64,000 nucleotides of DNA. Source: Parabacteroides goldsteinii DSM 19448 = WAL 12034. Lineage in GTDB: Bacteria; Bacteroidota; Bacteroidia; Bacteroidales; Tannerellaceae. The notes beneath the pieces were generated by a model, which was given only the letters and a program-made list of their open reading frames with translations, did no database searches and was not told the DNA's origin. Positions 18,101 to 25,431 of this stretch are shown here, piece after piece. A program made the position numbers and the translations under genes. The DNA is taken from assembly GCF_000969835.1 (NCBI RefSeq), contig NZ_KQ033913.1, forward strand, positions 746,859-810,858, written 5' to 3'. Position 1 is the first letter of the stretch. The number at the start of each line of letters is the position of its first letter.

Positions 18101-18582
18101 CGCTGGCTGACGTAAATCCCCGCCAATGGGGATTGGTTTTTGAGGCTCCGGCAACCTTCAATAAAACATTTTGGCGTCGTGATGGTCTGTGGAGTGTTTA
18201 TCCGGAAGACCATATCAGTCGTCCGGTAGGAGAGGCAGACCTGTTTTATTCCGGTTTACCCTCGCATCTCAATCCGCGGGTGGAACCTACCTGGTCGTGG
18301 AGCCTCGATTACAATGAATTGGGAAGCAACGATTTCCGCTCTACCCGTCGTAATATCTGGTACGCCGGCCTAACCAATGCCGCAGGCAATAAGGTAACCG
18401 CCGTTTCAGATGGCAAACAGCACTGGCGTTCATGGCTGGAAAAAGACCGTATCCGTTTCCTGGTGGCAGATTTCGTCACTGCCGGCAACGAAATGTTCTT
18501 GAGTAGCTATTATGCTCCGTTCAGAAAACCGTTAAAGGCAGGGGATAATATTAGTGGTGCGATTGTATTGCATACGAACTGA
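15163..18582 (+). CDS. GH2 beta-galactosidase-like enzyme with extra N-terminal domain
   Basis: Exported glycoside hydrolase of family 2 (1139 residues), probably releasing terminal beta-galactose or a related sugar in the periplasm. A signal peptide ends near MSAQ (residue ~29). Residues ~30-165 form a beta-rich domain absent from the other GH2 proteins here, perhaps a carbohydrate-binding module. The GH2 jelly-roll starts at LNGTWQFNPSP (~217), followed by an Ig-like domain and a TIM barrel carrying GVCRHEAHPLTGR, FIRTSHYPP, the acid/base Glu604 in WSIANES and the nucleophile Glu671 in VYGEYCH. The C-terminal ~350 residues resemble the LacZ-type end domains. It is the first gene of the glycan locus and has the shared operator-promoter upstream. 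Beta-glucuronidase or another exo-beta activity cannot be excluded. Confidence 0.88.
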   Translation: MNNLERSRHRRPVLSILILLLSIVTMSAQTTTLHPVASNDCGVDGKQPFLVKGDNYTMPDETGGSMTARTCNFGGSVIYAFDRLDIQADYQLEVVYLADSERRQRIVADGNEVQAPVVLEKGKEQRYRIDLPKKAFAYGQLVLVFEVLKGPNAIVSELNLYSSNPKKPIPFEGDKKLALAQTQSYRVDTTVNVEEHLPVYTTVPYSVPGVYNPVLSLNGTWQFNPSPKADFYTRKADTDGWSPIVVPGQWSMQGFKVDSAGFGGYQTLFTLPADWKGKQVKLRFDGVSSECIVWLNGKEIGTHMGGMTAFELDATTALQPGENRLALKVRSESLADMLGSLTQYAAHQLGGITRKVTLFAVPDVHIFDLRIVTELDEQYKDAELKVYLAVTNAGKETEKNIAARLSIGGLPVVLDQVIPELSPGQNWTGWLTGKVADPRKWDNEHPYLYTMKIELGNADVTTEQIEKRFGFREVEVQGNRLLVNGKPVKLRGVCRHEAHPLTGRVMTLDLERKDVELYRAANCNFIRTSHYPPCEELLEICDELGMFVEVEAPVCWIGHHANENWKVLDYQDSTYYPYVLQANMETIHFYRNHPSVIFWSIANESYWNKEFAQVEVYVKKADPTRPHTFHDQAYGGFNNQGSTAPISNIHYPGPDGYKVAAKSDRPMVYGEYCHLNVYNRSELVTDPGVRSDWALALSPTWENMYKTDGVLGGSIWSGIDDIFQLPNGDAVGYGPWGPIDGWRRPKPEYWDMKKIYSPIRVQTDRLSPAKELVIHLENRYTYTNFNELQLNWKYGDEQGVSFASIRPGESGQIRIPIMNPDQANELYLSFTDPRGFIADEYIIPVGKQVQNELPELQPLTTQLKKASDRYRITGKNFICEVSRTTGQILSLKQGKQEILNGGPWLMALPLNGGGCYPNHNANTPLFNDICTEWKPTEIDAAKVGDDVIVTVKGSYKEFEGSYKLTVNAAGKLSVSYSFNALADVNPRQWGLVFEAPATFNKTFWRRDGLWSVYPEDHISRPVGEADLFYSGLPSHLNPRVEPTWSWSLDYNELGSNDFRSTRRNIWYAGLTNAAGNKVTAVSDGKQHWRSWLEKDRIRFLVADFVTAGNEMFLSSYYAPFRKPLKAGDNISGAIVLHTN

Positions 18583-18649
18583 TTTGAAATATTCAGGGAG
18601 AGGAGGTAAAATAGTAAGACTTCCGTAAACTATATTGACTTGGATTGCT

Positions 18650-18657
18650 TATATTTG
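18650..18657 (+). promoter_or_regulatory. -7 element TATATTTG of the Rpn gene
   Basis: A perfect match to TAnnTTTG, 27 bp before the ATG at 18685. No good -33 TTTG at the usual spacing was seen, and the locus operator boxes are absent, so this gene is probably regulated separately. Confidence 0.45.
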
Positions 18658-18684
18658 CATAGAAATGTTTAATCATATTGCCTT

Positions 18685-19599
18685 ATGAAAGATAGTTATA
18701 TCCGCTTTGACTGGGCCATCAAACGTCTTTTGCGTCAGAAAGCTAATTTCGGAGTGCTGGAAGGCTTCCTTTCCGTGTTGTTGGACGAAAAGGTTGAAAT
18801 CATCGAGTTGTTGGAAAGTGAAAGTAACCAGCAAACCATTGACGATAAATTCAACAGAGTAGATATCAAGGCTAAAAACAGCAAGGGTGATATCATCATT
18901 GTGGAAGTACAGAATACACGTGAACTCTATTATCTTGAACGCATCCTTTATGGTGTGGCTAAGGCGATTACAGAACATATCTCTTTGGGAGAACGTTATT
19001 GCGAAGTGAAAAAAATATACTCCATAAGTATTCTATATTTTGATATAGGAAAAGGGGACGATTACCTGTATCATGGGCAGAATATTTTCACGGGGGTACA
19101 TACGGGTGACCGTTTGGAAGTGATTACCAAAGAGAAAAATGCAATTGTGCATAAGCTTCCGGCAGAAATTTTTCCGGAATACTACCTGATTCGTGTGAAC
19201 GAGTTTAATCAAGTAGCTGTGACCCCGTTGGAAGAATGGATAGAGTATCTGAAAACAGGGTGTATCCGCTCTGATACAACGGCTCCCGGTCTGGAAGAGG
19301 CGCGTGAGAAACTACGTTATTATAATATGACTCCCGAAGAACGTCATGCTTACGATGAACACCTGAATGCCATTATGATACAAAATGATGTTCTGGATGG
19401 TGCAAAGCTGGAAGGTCGTATGGAAGGTCGTATGGAAGGTCGTGTAGAAGGACGTATGGAAGGATTAGCCGAAGGTCGCGTAGAAGGTGAAATCCGAAAG
19501 CAAAATGAGATTGCTGCAAATATGAAAAAGTTAGGTCTAGATATTCAACTTATTTTGGAGGCTACTGGTCTAACGCTTGAAGAAATAGAGAAACTGTAA
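18685..19599 (+). CDS. Rpn-family PD-(D/E)XK nuclease / putative transposase
   Basis: A 304-residue protein of the Rpn (recombination-promoting nuclease, formerly transposase_31-like) family. The N-terminal nuclease domain shows RVDI and VEVQ, giving Asp60, Glu74 and Gln76 as probable metal-binding residues of the PD-(D/E)XK fold. A degenerate repeat, EGRMEGRMEGRVEGRMEG and related units, follows at residues ~236-266; in DNA it is a tandem 12-bp repeat at about 19409-19490, where unit number may vary without a frameshift. A helical tail ends the protein. It interrupts the run of glycosidases, has its own -7 element and terminator, and shows no inverted-repeat ends. It is probably unrelated to glycan use. 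Confidence 0.85.
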   Translation: MKDSYIRFDWAIKRLLRQKANFGVLEGFLSVLLDEKVEIIELLESESNQQTIDDKFNRVDIKAKNSKGDIIIVEVQNTRELYYLERILYGVAKAITEHISLGERYCEVKKIYSISILYFDIGKGDDYLYHGQNIFTGVHTGDRLEVITKEKNAIVHKLPAEIFPEYYLIRVNEFNQVAVTPLEEWIEYLKTGCIRSDTTAPGLEEAREKLRYYNMTPEERHAYDEHLNAIMIQNDVLDGAKLEGRMEGRMEGRVEGRMEGLAEGRVEGEIRKQNEIAANMKKLGLDIQLILEATGLTLEEIEKL

Positions 19600-19621
19600 T
19601 AATCTTGTAAGATTATTTTTT

Positions 19622-19660
19622 ACCCCAATATCCATGCATATAAAGATATTGGGGTTTTTT
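19622..19660 (+). terminator. Intrinsic terminator after the Rpn gene
   Basis: An 11-bp perfect stem ACCCCAATATC / GATATTGGGGT (19622-19632 and 19645-19655) with a 12-nt loop, followed by a T run. Confidence 0.85.
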
Positions 19661-19783
19661 ATGTGTTTACGTGAATAGTATAGCATTTATCGAATGATTG
19701 TCCATCTTTTATCTTGTATAGTCTATTTGTTCTTTTAAAGAAAAACTCTTATTTTGCGGAGTAAATACGTATATAACAATACC

Positions 19784-21928
19784 ATGAGAAGACTTACCTT
19801 ATTACTAGCGTCTATCGGCTTAGTCATGACAGCCTATAGTCAACCGAACGTAACCCCAAAAGAATGGGACAATAATGAATATGCCGGAATATGGAAACTG
19901 TCAGTAGGCACACCCGAAAAGATCAACCTGCTGAGCGAACTCGATATAACTCCGAAGAAAGAAGCCTTGCAGCAGATGGCGGAAGGTCGGTTACCTATAT
20001 CACCGGCTGATGTAAAAACAGAAGTAAGGGATGGCAAAACGTATATCAGTTTCCCGTTGGAAAAAGGGGAGAAGATATTCGGTCTGGGGCTTAACTTCAA
20101 AACTGTCGAACAACGGGGCCGTATCATGCGGCTGCACATGGATCATTACACCGGAAGCGATAACGGCCGTACCCATGCACCGGTTCCTTTCTTTGTCTCT
20201 TCCCGCGGCTATGGTGTATTAATCAATTCCGCCCGCTATATAGATTTATGGGTAGGAACGGCCGTTCGCAAGGGACCGAATGCCCCGGAGGAACAAGACC
20301 GTAATACAGATCCGACCTGGCCTGCACAACCTTATTCCGACAATATTGAAGTCCTGGTTCCTGCACAAGGTGTGGAATTGGTTTTCTTTGCCGGGCCAAC
20401 CATGCAGGATGTTGTTCGCCGTTACAATCTGTATAATGGTGGTGGCGCTTTGCCTCCGCGTTGGGGGCTGGGGTTCTGGCACCGTACACCGACTTTGTTT
20501 ACCGATAACGATGTAAAGAAAGAGGTGGATGAATTTGAGAAACGCGGATTTCCTCTTTCCGTGATCGGCCTTGAACCGGGATGGCATAGCAAAGCCTATC
20601 CTTGTACCTATGAATGGGATAAAACCCGTTTCCCGGATGCTCCCGGCTTTGCCAAAGAGATGCTCGACCGGAATATACGATTGAACCTCTGGATGAATCC
20701 GTATGTATCCAAACATAGTGAAGTATACAATAAAATAAAACCCTATACCGGTTCTCATACGGTCTGGCTGGGTGAGGTTCCTGACTACTCCATGCCTGAA
20801 GCCTGTAAAATCATGACCGATCACTTCCGTAAACATCAGGTCGACCTGGGAATAAGCGGATATAAGATGGATGAGAATGACGGATATGATTCCTGGTTGT
20901 GGCCTGACGTAGCTACGTTTCCTTCCGGTATCCCGGCGGAACAGTTGCGTAACCTGTATGGTTCGCTGATGCAACAGGCAACGGTAAAGATGTATCGTGA
21001 AAAGAATCTGCGTACTTATGGGCAGGTGCGTGCCGGTAATGCGGGAACGAATGCTTATCCTTATGTCCTGTATAATGACTATTACGACCATCGCGGTTTT
21101 ATCACCGCTTTGATAAACAGTTCTTTTATCGGCGTGTTATGGACACCGGAAGTTCGTTCCTCCAAAACATCGGAAGAATGGCTTCGACGGATGCAGACCG
21201 TTTGTTTTTCGCCTATTGCACAGTTGAATGCCTGGGCGGACGGGACGAAACCATGGACTTTTGCAGATGTAGAAGATGATATTCGTGAAATCGCTTTGTT
21301 GCGTATTCAGTTGATACCTTATTTATATACCGCTTTTGCCGATTATGCTTTTTATGGAACACCTCCGGTACGTGCCATGAATCTGGAAGAAGGTTATTCT
21401 GTTGAAGCACAGACGGAAGAAGGTAAGCTGGATGCAACTGAGAATCCGTATGCGATGGCTGTACGCCGGGAAGTGAAAGACCAGTTTATGGTCGGCGAGA
21501 ATATTCTGGTCGCCCCTTTGTTTGCCGGAGAGAAAGAACGTAAAGTCGTTCTCCCGCAAGGTAAATGGTATGATTTTTATACCGGAAAGTTTGCCGGTGA
21601 GGGAGAGGTCATAACTGTTATCCCGGCTGACCGCCATATTCCTGTATATGTAAAAGACGGCGGTATTATCCCACTCTGGCCTGCCATGTCGAAATTCGGA
21701 GATCGGAAATATCCGCTGGAAGTACGGCATTATGGAAACAAACCGGGCACATATTCTCTCTATGATGATGACGGAAGTTCCTATAACTACGAAAAGGGAG
21801 AGTTTACCCGCATCGACCTGACCGTTACGGTTGATAAGAAAGGAAAGAAAAAAGGGAAAGCCGTTCAACCGAAAGGAAAAAAGATTTGGTCATTCAGTGA
21901 ATATAATTTCAAGTTTATGACGGAATAA
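19784..21928 (+). CDS. GH31 alpha-glycosidase
   Basis: Exported retaining alpha-glycosidase of family 31 (714 residues from this start). The frame extends to a TTG at 19754, but that lies on the TTATTTTG -7-like element (19749-19756). The ATG at 19784 begins a clear signal peptide, MRRLTLLLASIGLVMTAYSQ. The barrel contains PPRWGLGFWHR, the nucleophile Asp363 in GYKMDEND and the probable acid/base region NDYYDHRGF. The substrate may be alpha-glucose, alpha-xylose, alpha-galactose or alpha-GalNAc; the KMDEND nucleophile loop does not decide this. A Lys-rich stretch (KKGKKKGKAVQPKGKK) near the C-terminus is unusual. It lies between the Rpn gene and a GH2-like gene. Confidence 0.85.
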   Translation: MRRLTLLLASIGLVMTAYSQPNVTPKEWDNNEYAGIWKLSVGTPEKINLLSELDITPKKEALQQMAEGRLPISPADVKTEVRDGKTYISFPLEKGEKIFGLGLNFKTVEQRGRIMRLHMDHYTGSDNGRTHAPVPFFVSSRGYGVLINSARYIDLWVGTAVRKGPNAPEEQDRNTDPTWPAQPYSDNIEVLVPAQGVELVFFAGPTMQDVVRRYNLYNGGGALPPRWGLGFWHRTPTLFTDNDVKKEVDEFEKRGFPLSVIGLEPGWHSKAYPCTYEWDKTRFPDAPGFAKEMLDRNIRLNLWMNPYVSKHSEVYNKIKPYTGSHTVWLGEVPDYSMPEACKIMTDHFRKHQVDLGISGYKMDENDGYDSWLWPDVATFPSGIPAEQLRNLYGSLMQQATVKMYREKNLRTYGQVRAGNAGTNAYPYVLYNDYYDHRGFITALINSSFIGVLWTPEVRSSKTSEEWLRRMQTVCFSPIAQLNAWADGTKPWTFADVEDDIREIALLRIQLIPYLYTAFADYAFYGTPPVRAMNLEEGYSVEAQTEEGKLDATENPYAMAVRREVKDQFMVGENILVAPLFAGEKERKVVLPQGKWYDFYTGKFAGEGEVITVIPADRHIPVYVKDGGIIPLWPAMSKFGDRKYPLEVRHYGNKPGTYSLYDDDGSSYNYEKGEFTRIDLTVTVDKKGKKKGKAVQPKGKKIWSFSEYNFKFMTE

Positions 21929-21933
21929 GCAAA

Positions 21934-22021
21934 TACTCTTTCCATATCACAGATGTATTTCTTTTGTTTCACAGTTGGATTCCGTTTGTATCACAGTTGA
22001 GTTTCTTTTGTTTCACAGCTG
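21934..22021 (+). repeat. Four tandem 22-bp repeats upstream of the second GH2 gene
   Basis: Units at 21934-21955, 21956-21977, 21978-21999 and 22000-22021 are each exactly 22 nt and share a CACAGnTG end (TTTCACAGTTG, TATCACAGTTG, TTTCACAGCTG; the first ends ATCACAGATG). The last unit runs into TGTGAT, forming the palindrome ATCACAGCTGTGAT with one mismatch at its left end. A 22-bp period places the units on one DNA face. They lie about 100-180 bp upstream of the GH2 start at 22117 and look like a cooperative binding site. Confidence 0.6.
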
Positions 22022-22116
22022 TGATATGAATAAAGAATTGGAGTTTATCCACACATGCTGGCGGGTAAATCATACTGTGACCGGGCTAATTGACTGTATC
22101 AGAAACATAATTTTAT

Positions 22117-25100
22117 ATGAAGCTAAGCAAAACTATTTCACTAACACTACTTTCTTTAACTCTGGGATGTTATCTGCATGCGCAGGATATTCAATCGTTG
22201 GCAGGAACCTGGCAGTTCAGTCTCGACCCTGCCGATCAGGGGATGAAAGAAAACTGGCAAGACCGTTCGTTTGATAAAACGATTGCCTTGCCGGGAACAA
22301 CCGATGAAGCGCAATATGGCGAGAAGACGTCCGGTTCCGATTTCGGTATCTTGACCCGTGCTTATAAATACTACGGTCCGGCCTGGTATTCGAGAGAAAT
22401 TGAAATTCCATCCGAATGGAACAGAAAACGCATTCGGATGGAACTGGAACGCGTCTTATGGGAGTCACGTGTTTTTGTGGATGGAAAGGAGGTGTCCGTG
22501 CAGGATGCTTTGTCTACTCCCCATTACCATGATCTCGGTTATCTATCCCCTGGTAAGCATCGTTTGACTATTCGTATCAATAATGATCTGATCTATAATA
22601 TTGGCGATAAAGGTCATGTCTATACGGAATATACGCAAAGTATCTGGAATGGAGCTGTCGGACGCCTGCAACTGAAGGCGATCGAACCGGTTCATTTCTC
22701 TAATCCACAGGTATTTACCAAGGTTTCTCCCTGTTCCCTGCAACTGATGGATACCTTGATGAATACTTCCCCTAAAAAGATCGATGCACATATAACCTGG
22801 CAACTGACCGAGCGTGGGAGTGGAATGGTTGTTTTTACGGAAACAACCGAACAGCCGCTGCAGAAGGGAGCGAACGTACTGAATTTTAAAGCATCTATGC
22901 CGGAGGGTATCAAGCTATGGAATGATGTCACTCCCCATTTGTATCAGTTGAAAGTTACCATACGGGATAAAAAGAAAATATATGATACCCGTGAAATCGA
23001 GTTCGGTTTCCGGGAAGTGACGACATCCAAATCGAAAGTTCTTATCAACGGAAAACCTGTTTTTCTGCGTGGTAATCTCGATTGCGTGCATTTTCCGCTG
23101 ACGGGTTATCCGTCTTGTAAGGTAGAAGATTGGGAAAAGATTTTCCGTATTCATAAAGACTACGGTCTGAACCATGTCCGTTTTCATTCCTGGTGTCCTC
23201 CGGAAGCAGCTTTTATCGCAGCTGACCGGATCGGTATTTATATCCAGGCAGAAACGATTTGGATCGACTGGTGGATGTCTGTCGAGCAGAAAGAACGGAA
23301 AGAGATGGATACCAAAGGCCATCCGCAGGGATTGGGTAAGAATCCTTCGGCCGACCGGTATGTGCAGCAGGAATTAACCCGTATGATCGATGCTTACGGC
23401 AACCATCCGTCTTTCATTATGCAATGTATCGGTAACGAGTTGGGGAACTCTGATTTCGACGTGATGGAGTCGTGGATGAAACCCTTGAAAGAAAAAGATT
23501 CGCGCCGCCTGTATGCAACTTCAACGGCTCGTAAGATCATGCCGCTCGATCAATATATGGTCACCCATTATATGGACGGACTGGGCGGAACCCGCGGGCT
23601 TCGGGGCGGTGCTTCTACCGCCTGGGATTTTGAAGATGTGTATTCACGTTCGGACATCCCCATTCTTTCGCATGAGATCGGGCAATGGCCGGTTTATCCG
23701 AAATGGGAGGAGATAAAGAAATATACAGGTGTACTGAAAGCCCGTAACTTCGAAGAGTTCCGCGAACAGGCACGCAAAAACAGGATCGAGGAACAGAATG
23801 AGGAATTTGTCGCAGCTTCCGGTGCCCTGAACCAGATCATGTACAAATATGAAATAGAGTCCTTCCTTCGTACGCCTTCCTGTGCCGGCATCCAGTTGCT
23901 TAGCATGCAGGATTATCAGGGGCAGGGCGAAGCGTTGATCGGTTGGCTGGATGTTTTTTATGACAGCAAAGGCATTACAACGCCTGAACAGTTCCGTGCG
24001 CACCATGATACGACAGTTCCTTTGTTACGTATGCCTAAATATGTATGGGAAAACAACGAGCCTTTTACGGCTGAAATGCAGTTGGCACATTACGGAACCG
24101 AAGATTTGCAGGAGGGGCTTTACTGGAAGATTAAAGATGAAAACAGTAATCTGGTCGCTTCCGGAAAGACTGCATCCCGCCGTTGGCCCGTAGGTACTTC
24201 CGAACTGGGAGGTAAAATAAATTGTGATCTTTCTTCTATCTCTGCCGCTCAAAAACTGACGGTTGAAGTCGGTTTGCAGGGACGGTCCATCGTTAACCGT
24301 TGGAATATCTGGGTTTATCCGTCTGCAAAATCTTCGGGCAAACCTGTTGTGGCCGAAGATGTGTATGTCACCGACCGGATGGATGCGGAATGCCTGAAAC
24401 GTTTGGAAAAAGGAGAGAAGGTTCTTTTGCAGGCGTCTGCTTTAGGGACGGAAGAAACCTGCGATAAGATTAGTTTTTATCCTTTATATTGGTCGCTGAC
24501 TTTCTTCCCCGGGCAGGGTAAGAATACGATCGGTATGATTGTTCGCGATAAACATCCGTTGTTTGCCCAGTTCCCGACCGATTCACATAGCGACTGGCAG
24601 TGGCAATCCGTTTATAAAGATGCCCGTGCCTTCTATATAAACGACTATCCGGAAAGTTATAAGCCGATTGCGCAGCCGGTCGATGATTTCCACCGGAATA
24701 ATAAGCTGGCCTCTATCTTTGAGTTGAAAGTAGGAAAAGGAAAATTGCTTGTCTGCGGCTTTGACCTGAAAGATGAAAAGAATCCGGCTGCACGCCAGTT
24801 GAAGAACAGCATCCTGCATTATATGAGTTCGGACGATTTTGATCCTTCGTATGAAAAAGATATTGCCTCCTTGCAGAAAATGCTGACTTATGTGGAACCA
24901 TTGAAGAGTACTGTTACCGGCGAGTTCAGCAATGCTTTGCTGTATATAGACTGTGCAGCTCCGGATAAAACCTTTGCCAATAAGAAGACAACATACGAGA
25001 TAACTCCCGACTGGCAGGCAAAGGAGATGGAGTTGACGATCCAATGTCCTCCGGGAATCATCGGTTCCTTATATGTTTGTTTTGCCGACAAGGATAAGAA

Positions 25101-25287
25101 AGGACGCACGGGGCATCTAGTCTTCGAAGGTCGTGACTACGAATTGGTAAAACAAGAGAATGAAGAGTCATGGGTTAAACTCCATATTATGCGTGAAGAT
25201 TCAAATGACGGAATACTTCGTTTGAAAGCAAAGCTGAAGAATGGTCCTGATTTGGTTATTTCGAAAGTGGCTATCGTGGAGGAATGA
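22117..25287 (+). CDS. GH2-like exo-glycosidase (GNE / HEIGQW subtype)
   Basis: A 1056-residue exported enzyme with a signal peptide ending near LHAQ (~23). GH2 jelly-roll (LAGTWQFSLDP, residues ~28-200), Ig-like and TIM-barrel domains are present, but this enzyme is far from LacZ. The probable acid/base is Glu441 in CIGNELGN and the probable nucleophile is Glu520 in LSHEIGQWPVYP. The barrel is Trp-rich (IWIDWWM) and is followed by about 400 residues of accessory beta domains. The HEIGQW form occurs in GH2-clan enzymes of plant- and host-glycan loci with varied exo activities, so no sugar is assigned. It is preceded by the 22-bp repeat array rather than the locus operator pair. Confidence 0.78.
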   Translation: MKLSKTISLTLLSLTLGCYLHAQDIQSLAGTWQFSLDPADQGMKENWQDRSFDKTIALPGTTDEAQYGEKTSGSDFGILTRAYKYYGPAWYSREIEIPSEWNRKRIRMELERVLWESRVFVDGKEVSVQDALSTPHYHDLGYLSPGKHRLTIRINNDLIYNIGDKGHVYTEYTQSIWNGAVGRLQLKAIEPVHFSNPQVFTKVSPCSLQLMDTLMNTSPKKIDAHITWQLTERGSGMVVFTETTEQPLQKGANVLNFKASMPEGIKLWNDVTPHLYQLKVTIRDKKKIYDTREIEFGFREVTTSKSKVLINGKPVFLRGNLDCVHFPLTGYPSCKVEDWEKIFRIHKDYGLNHVRFHSWCPPEAAFIAADRIGIYIQAETIWIDWWMSVEQKERKEMDTKGHPQGLGKNPSADRYVQQELTRMIDAYGNHPSFIMQCIGNELGNSDFDVMESWMKPLKEKDSRRLYATSTARKIMPLDQYMVTHYMDGLGGTRGLRGGASTAWDFEDVYSRSDIPILSHEIGQWPVYPKWEEIKKYTGVLKARNFEEFREQARKNRIEEQNEEFVAASGALNQIMYKYEIESFLRTPSCAGIQLLSMQDYQGQGEALIGWLDVFYDSKGITTPEQFRAHHDTTVPLLRMPKYVWENNEPFTAEMQLAHYGTEDLQEGLYWKIKDENSNLVASGKTASRRWPVGTSELGGKINCDLSSISAAQKLTVEVGLQGRSIVNRWNIWVYPSAKSSGKPVVAEDVYVTDRMDAECLKRLEKGEKVLLQASALGTEETCDKISFYPLYWSLTFFPGQGKNTIGMIVRDKHPLFAQFPTDSHSDWQWQSVYKDARAFYINDYPESYKPIAQPVDDFHRNNKLASIFELKVGKGKLLVCGFDLKDEKNPAARQLKNSILHYMSSDDFDPSYEKDIASLQKMLTYVEPLKSTVTGEFSNALLYIDCAAPDKTFANKKTTYEITPDWQAKEMELTIQCPPGIIGSLYVCFADKDKKGRTGHLVFEGRDYELVKQENEESWVKLHIMREDSNDGILRLKAKLKNGPDLVISKVAIVEE

Positions 25288-25359
25288 TCGTTCAATAAAG
25301 ACTGTCGGTTTTTTGTAAAATTAGGGAATCTTTTTGCAGAATCCGATATGGATATAAAG

Positions 25360-25406
25360 AAAAGAGGAAGTATGTTGCTTTTATATATTTCCTCTTTTTA
25401 TCTTTG
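25360..25406 (+). promoter_or_regulatory. Terminator-promoter of the GH95 gene
   Basis: Inverted arms AAAAGAGGAA / TTCCTCTTTT (25360-25369, 25389-25398) can end transcription from the preceding GH2 gene. Immediately after comes TATCTTTG at 25399-25406, a perfect -7 element, with TTG at 25375-25377 (21-bp spacing) as a -33. A box-like AATCCGATATGG at 25340 lies exactly 59 nt upstream of the -7, but the partner box 31 nt further up is poor. Confidence 0.6.
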
Positions 25407-25431
25407 TATATAAGTGAAAAAAACAGATATT

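Noticed and set aside
18583..19700. Insertion sequence around the Rpn gene
   Set aside because: No terminal inverted repeats or target duplications were found flanking it. Rpn-family genes usually occur without IS ends.
21934..22021. CRISPR array
   Set aside because: The 22-bp units abut directly with no unique spacers and no cas genes are present. They look like a tandem operator, not a CRISPR.
21975..22274. 99-codon frame overlapping the start of the second GH2 gene
   Set aside because: It runs through the repeat array and then out of frame through the GH2 signal peptide, where the GH2 frame is clearly the coding one.
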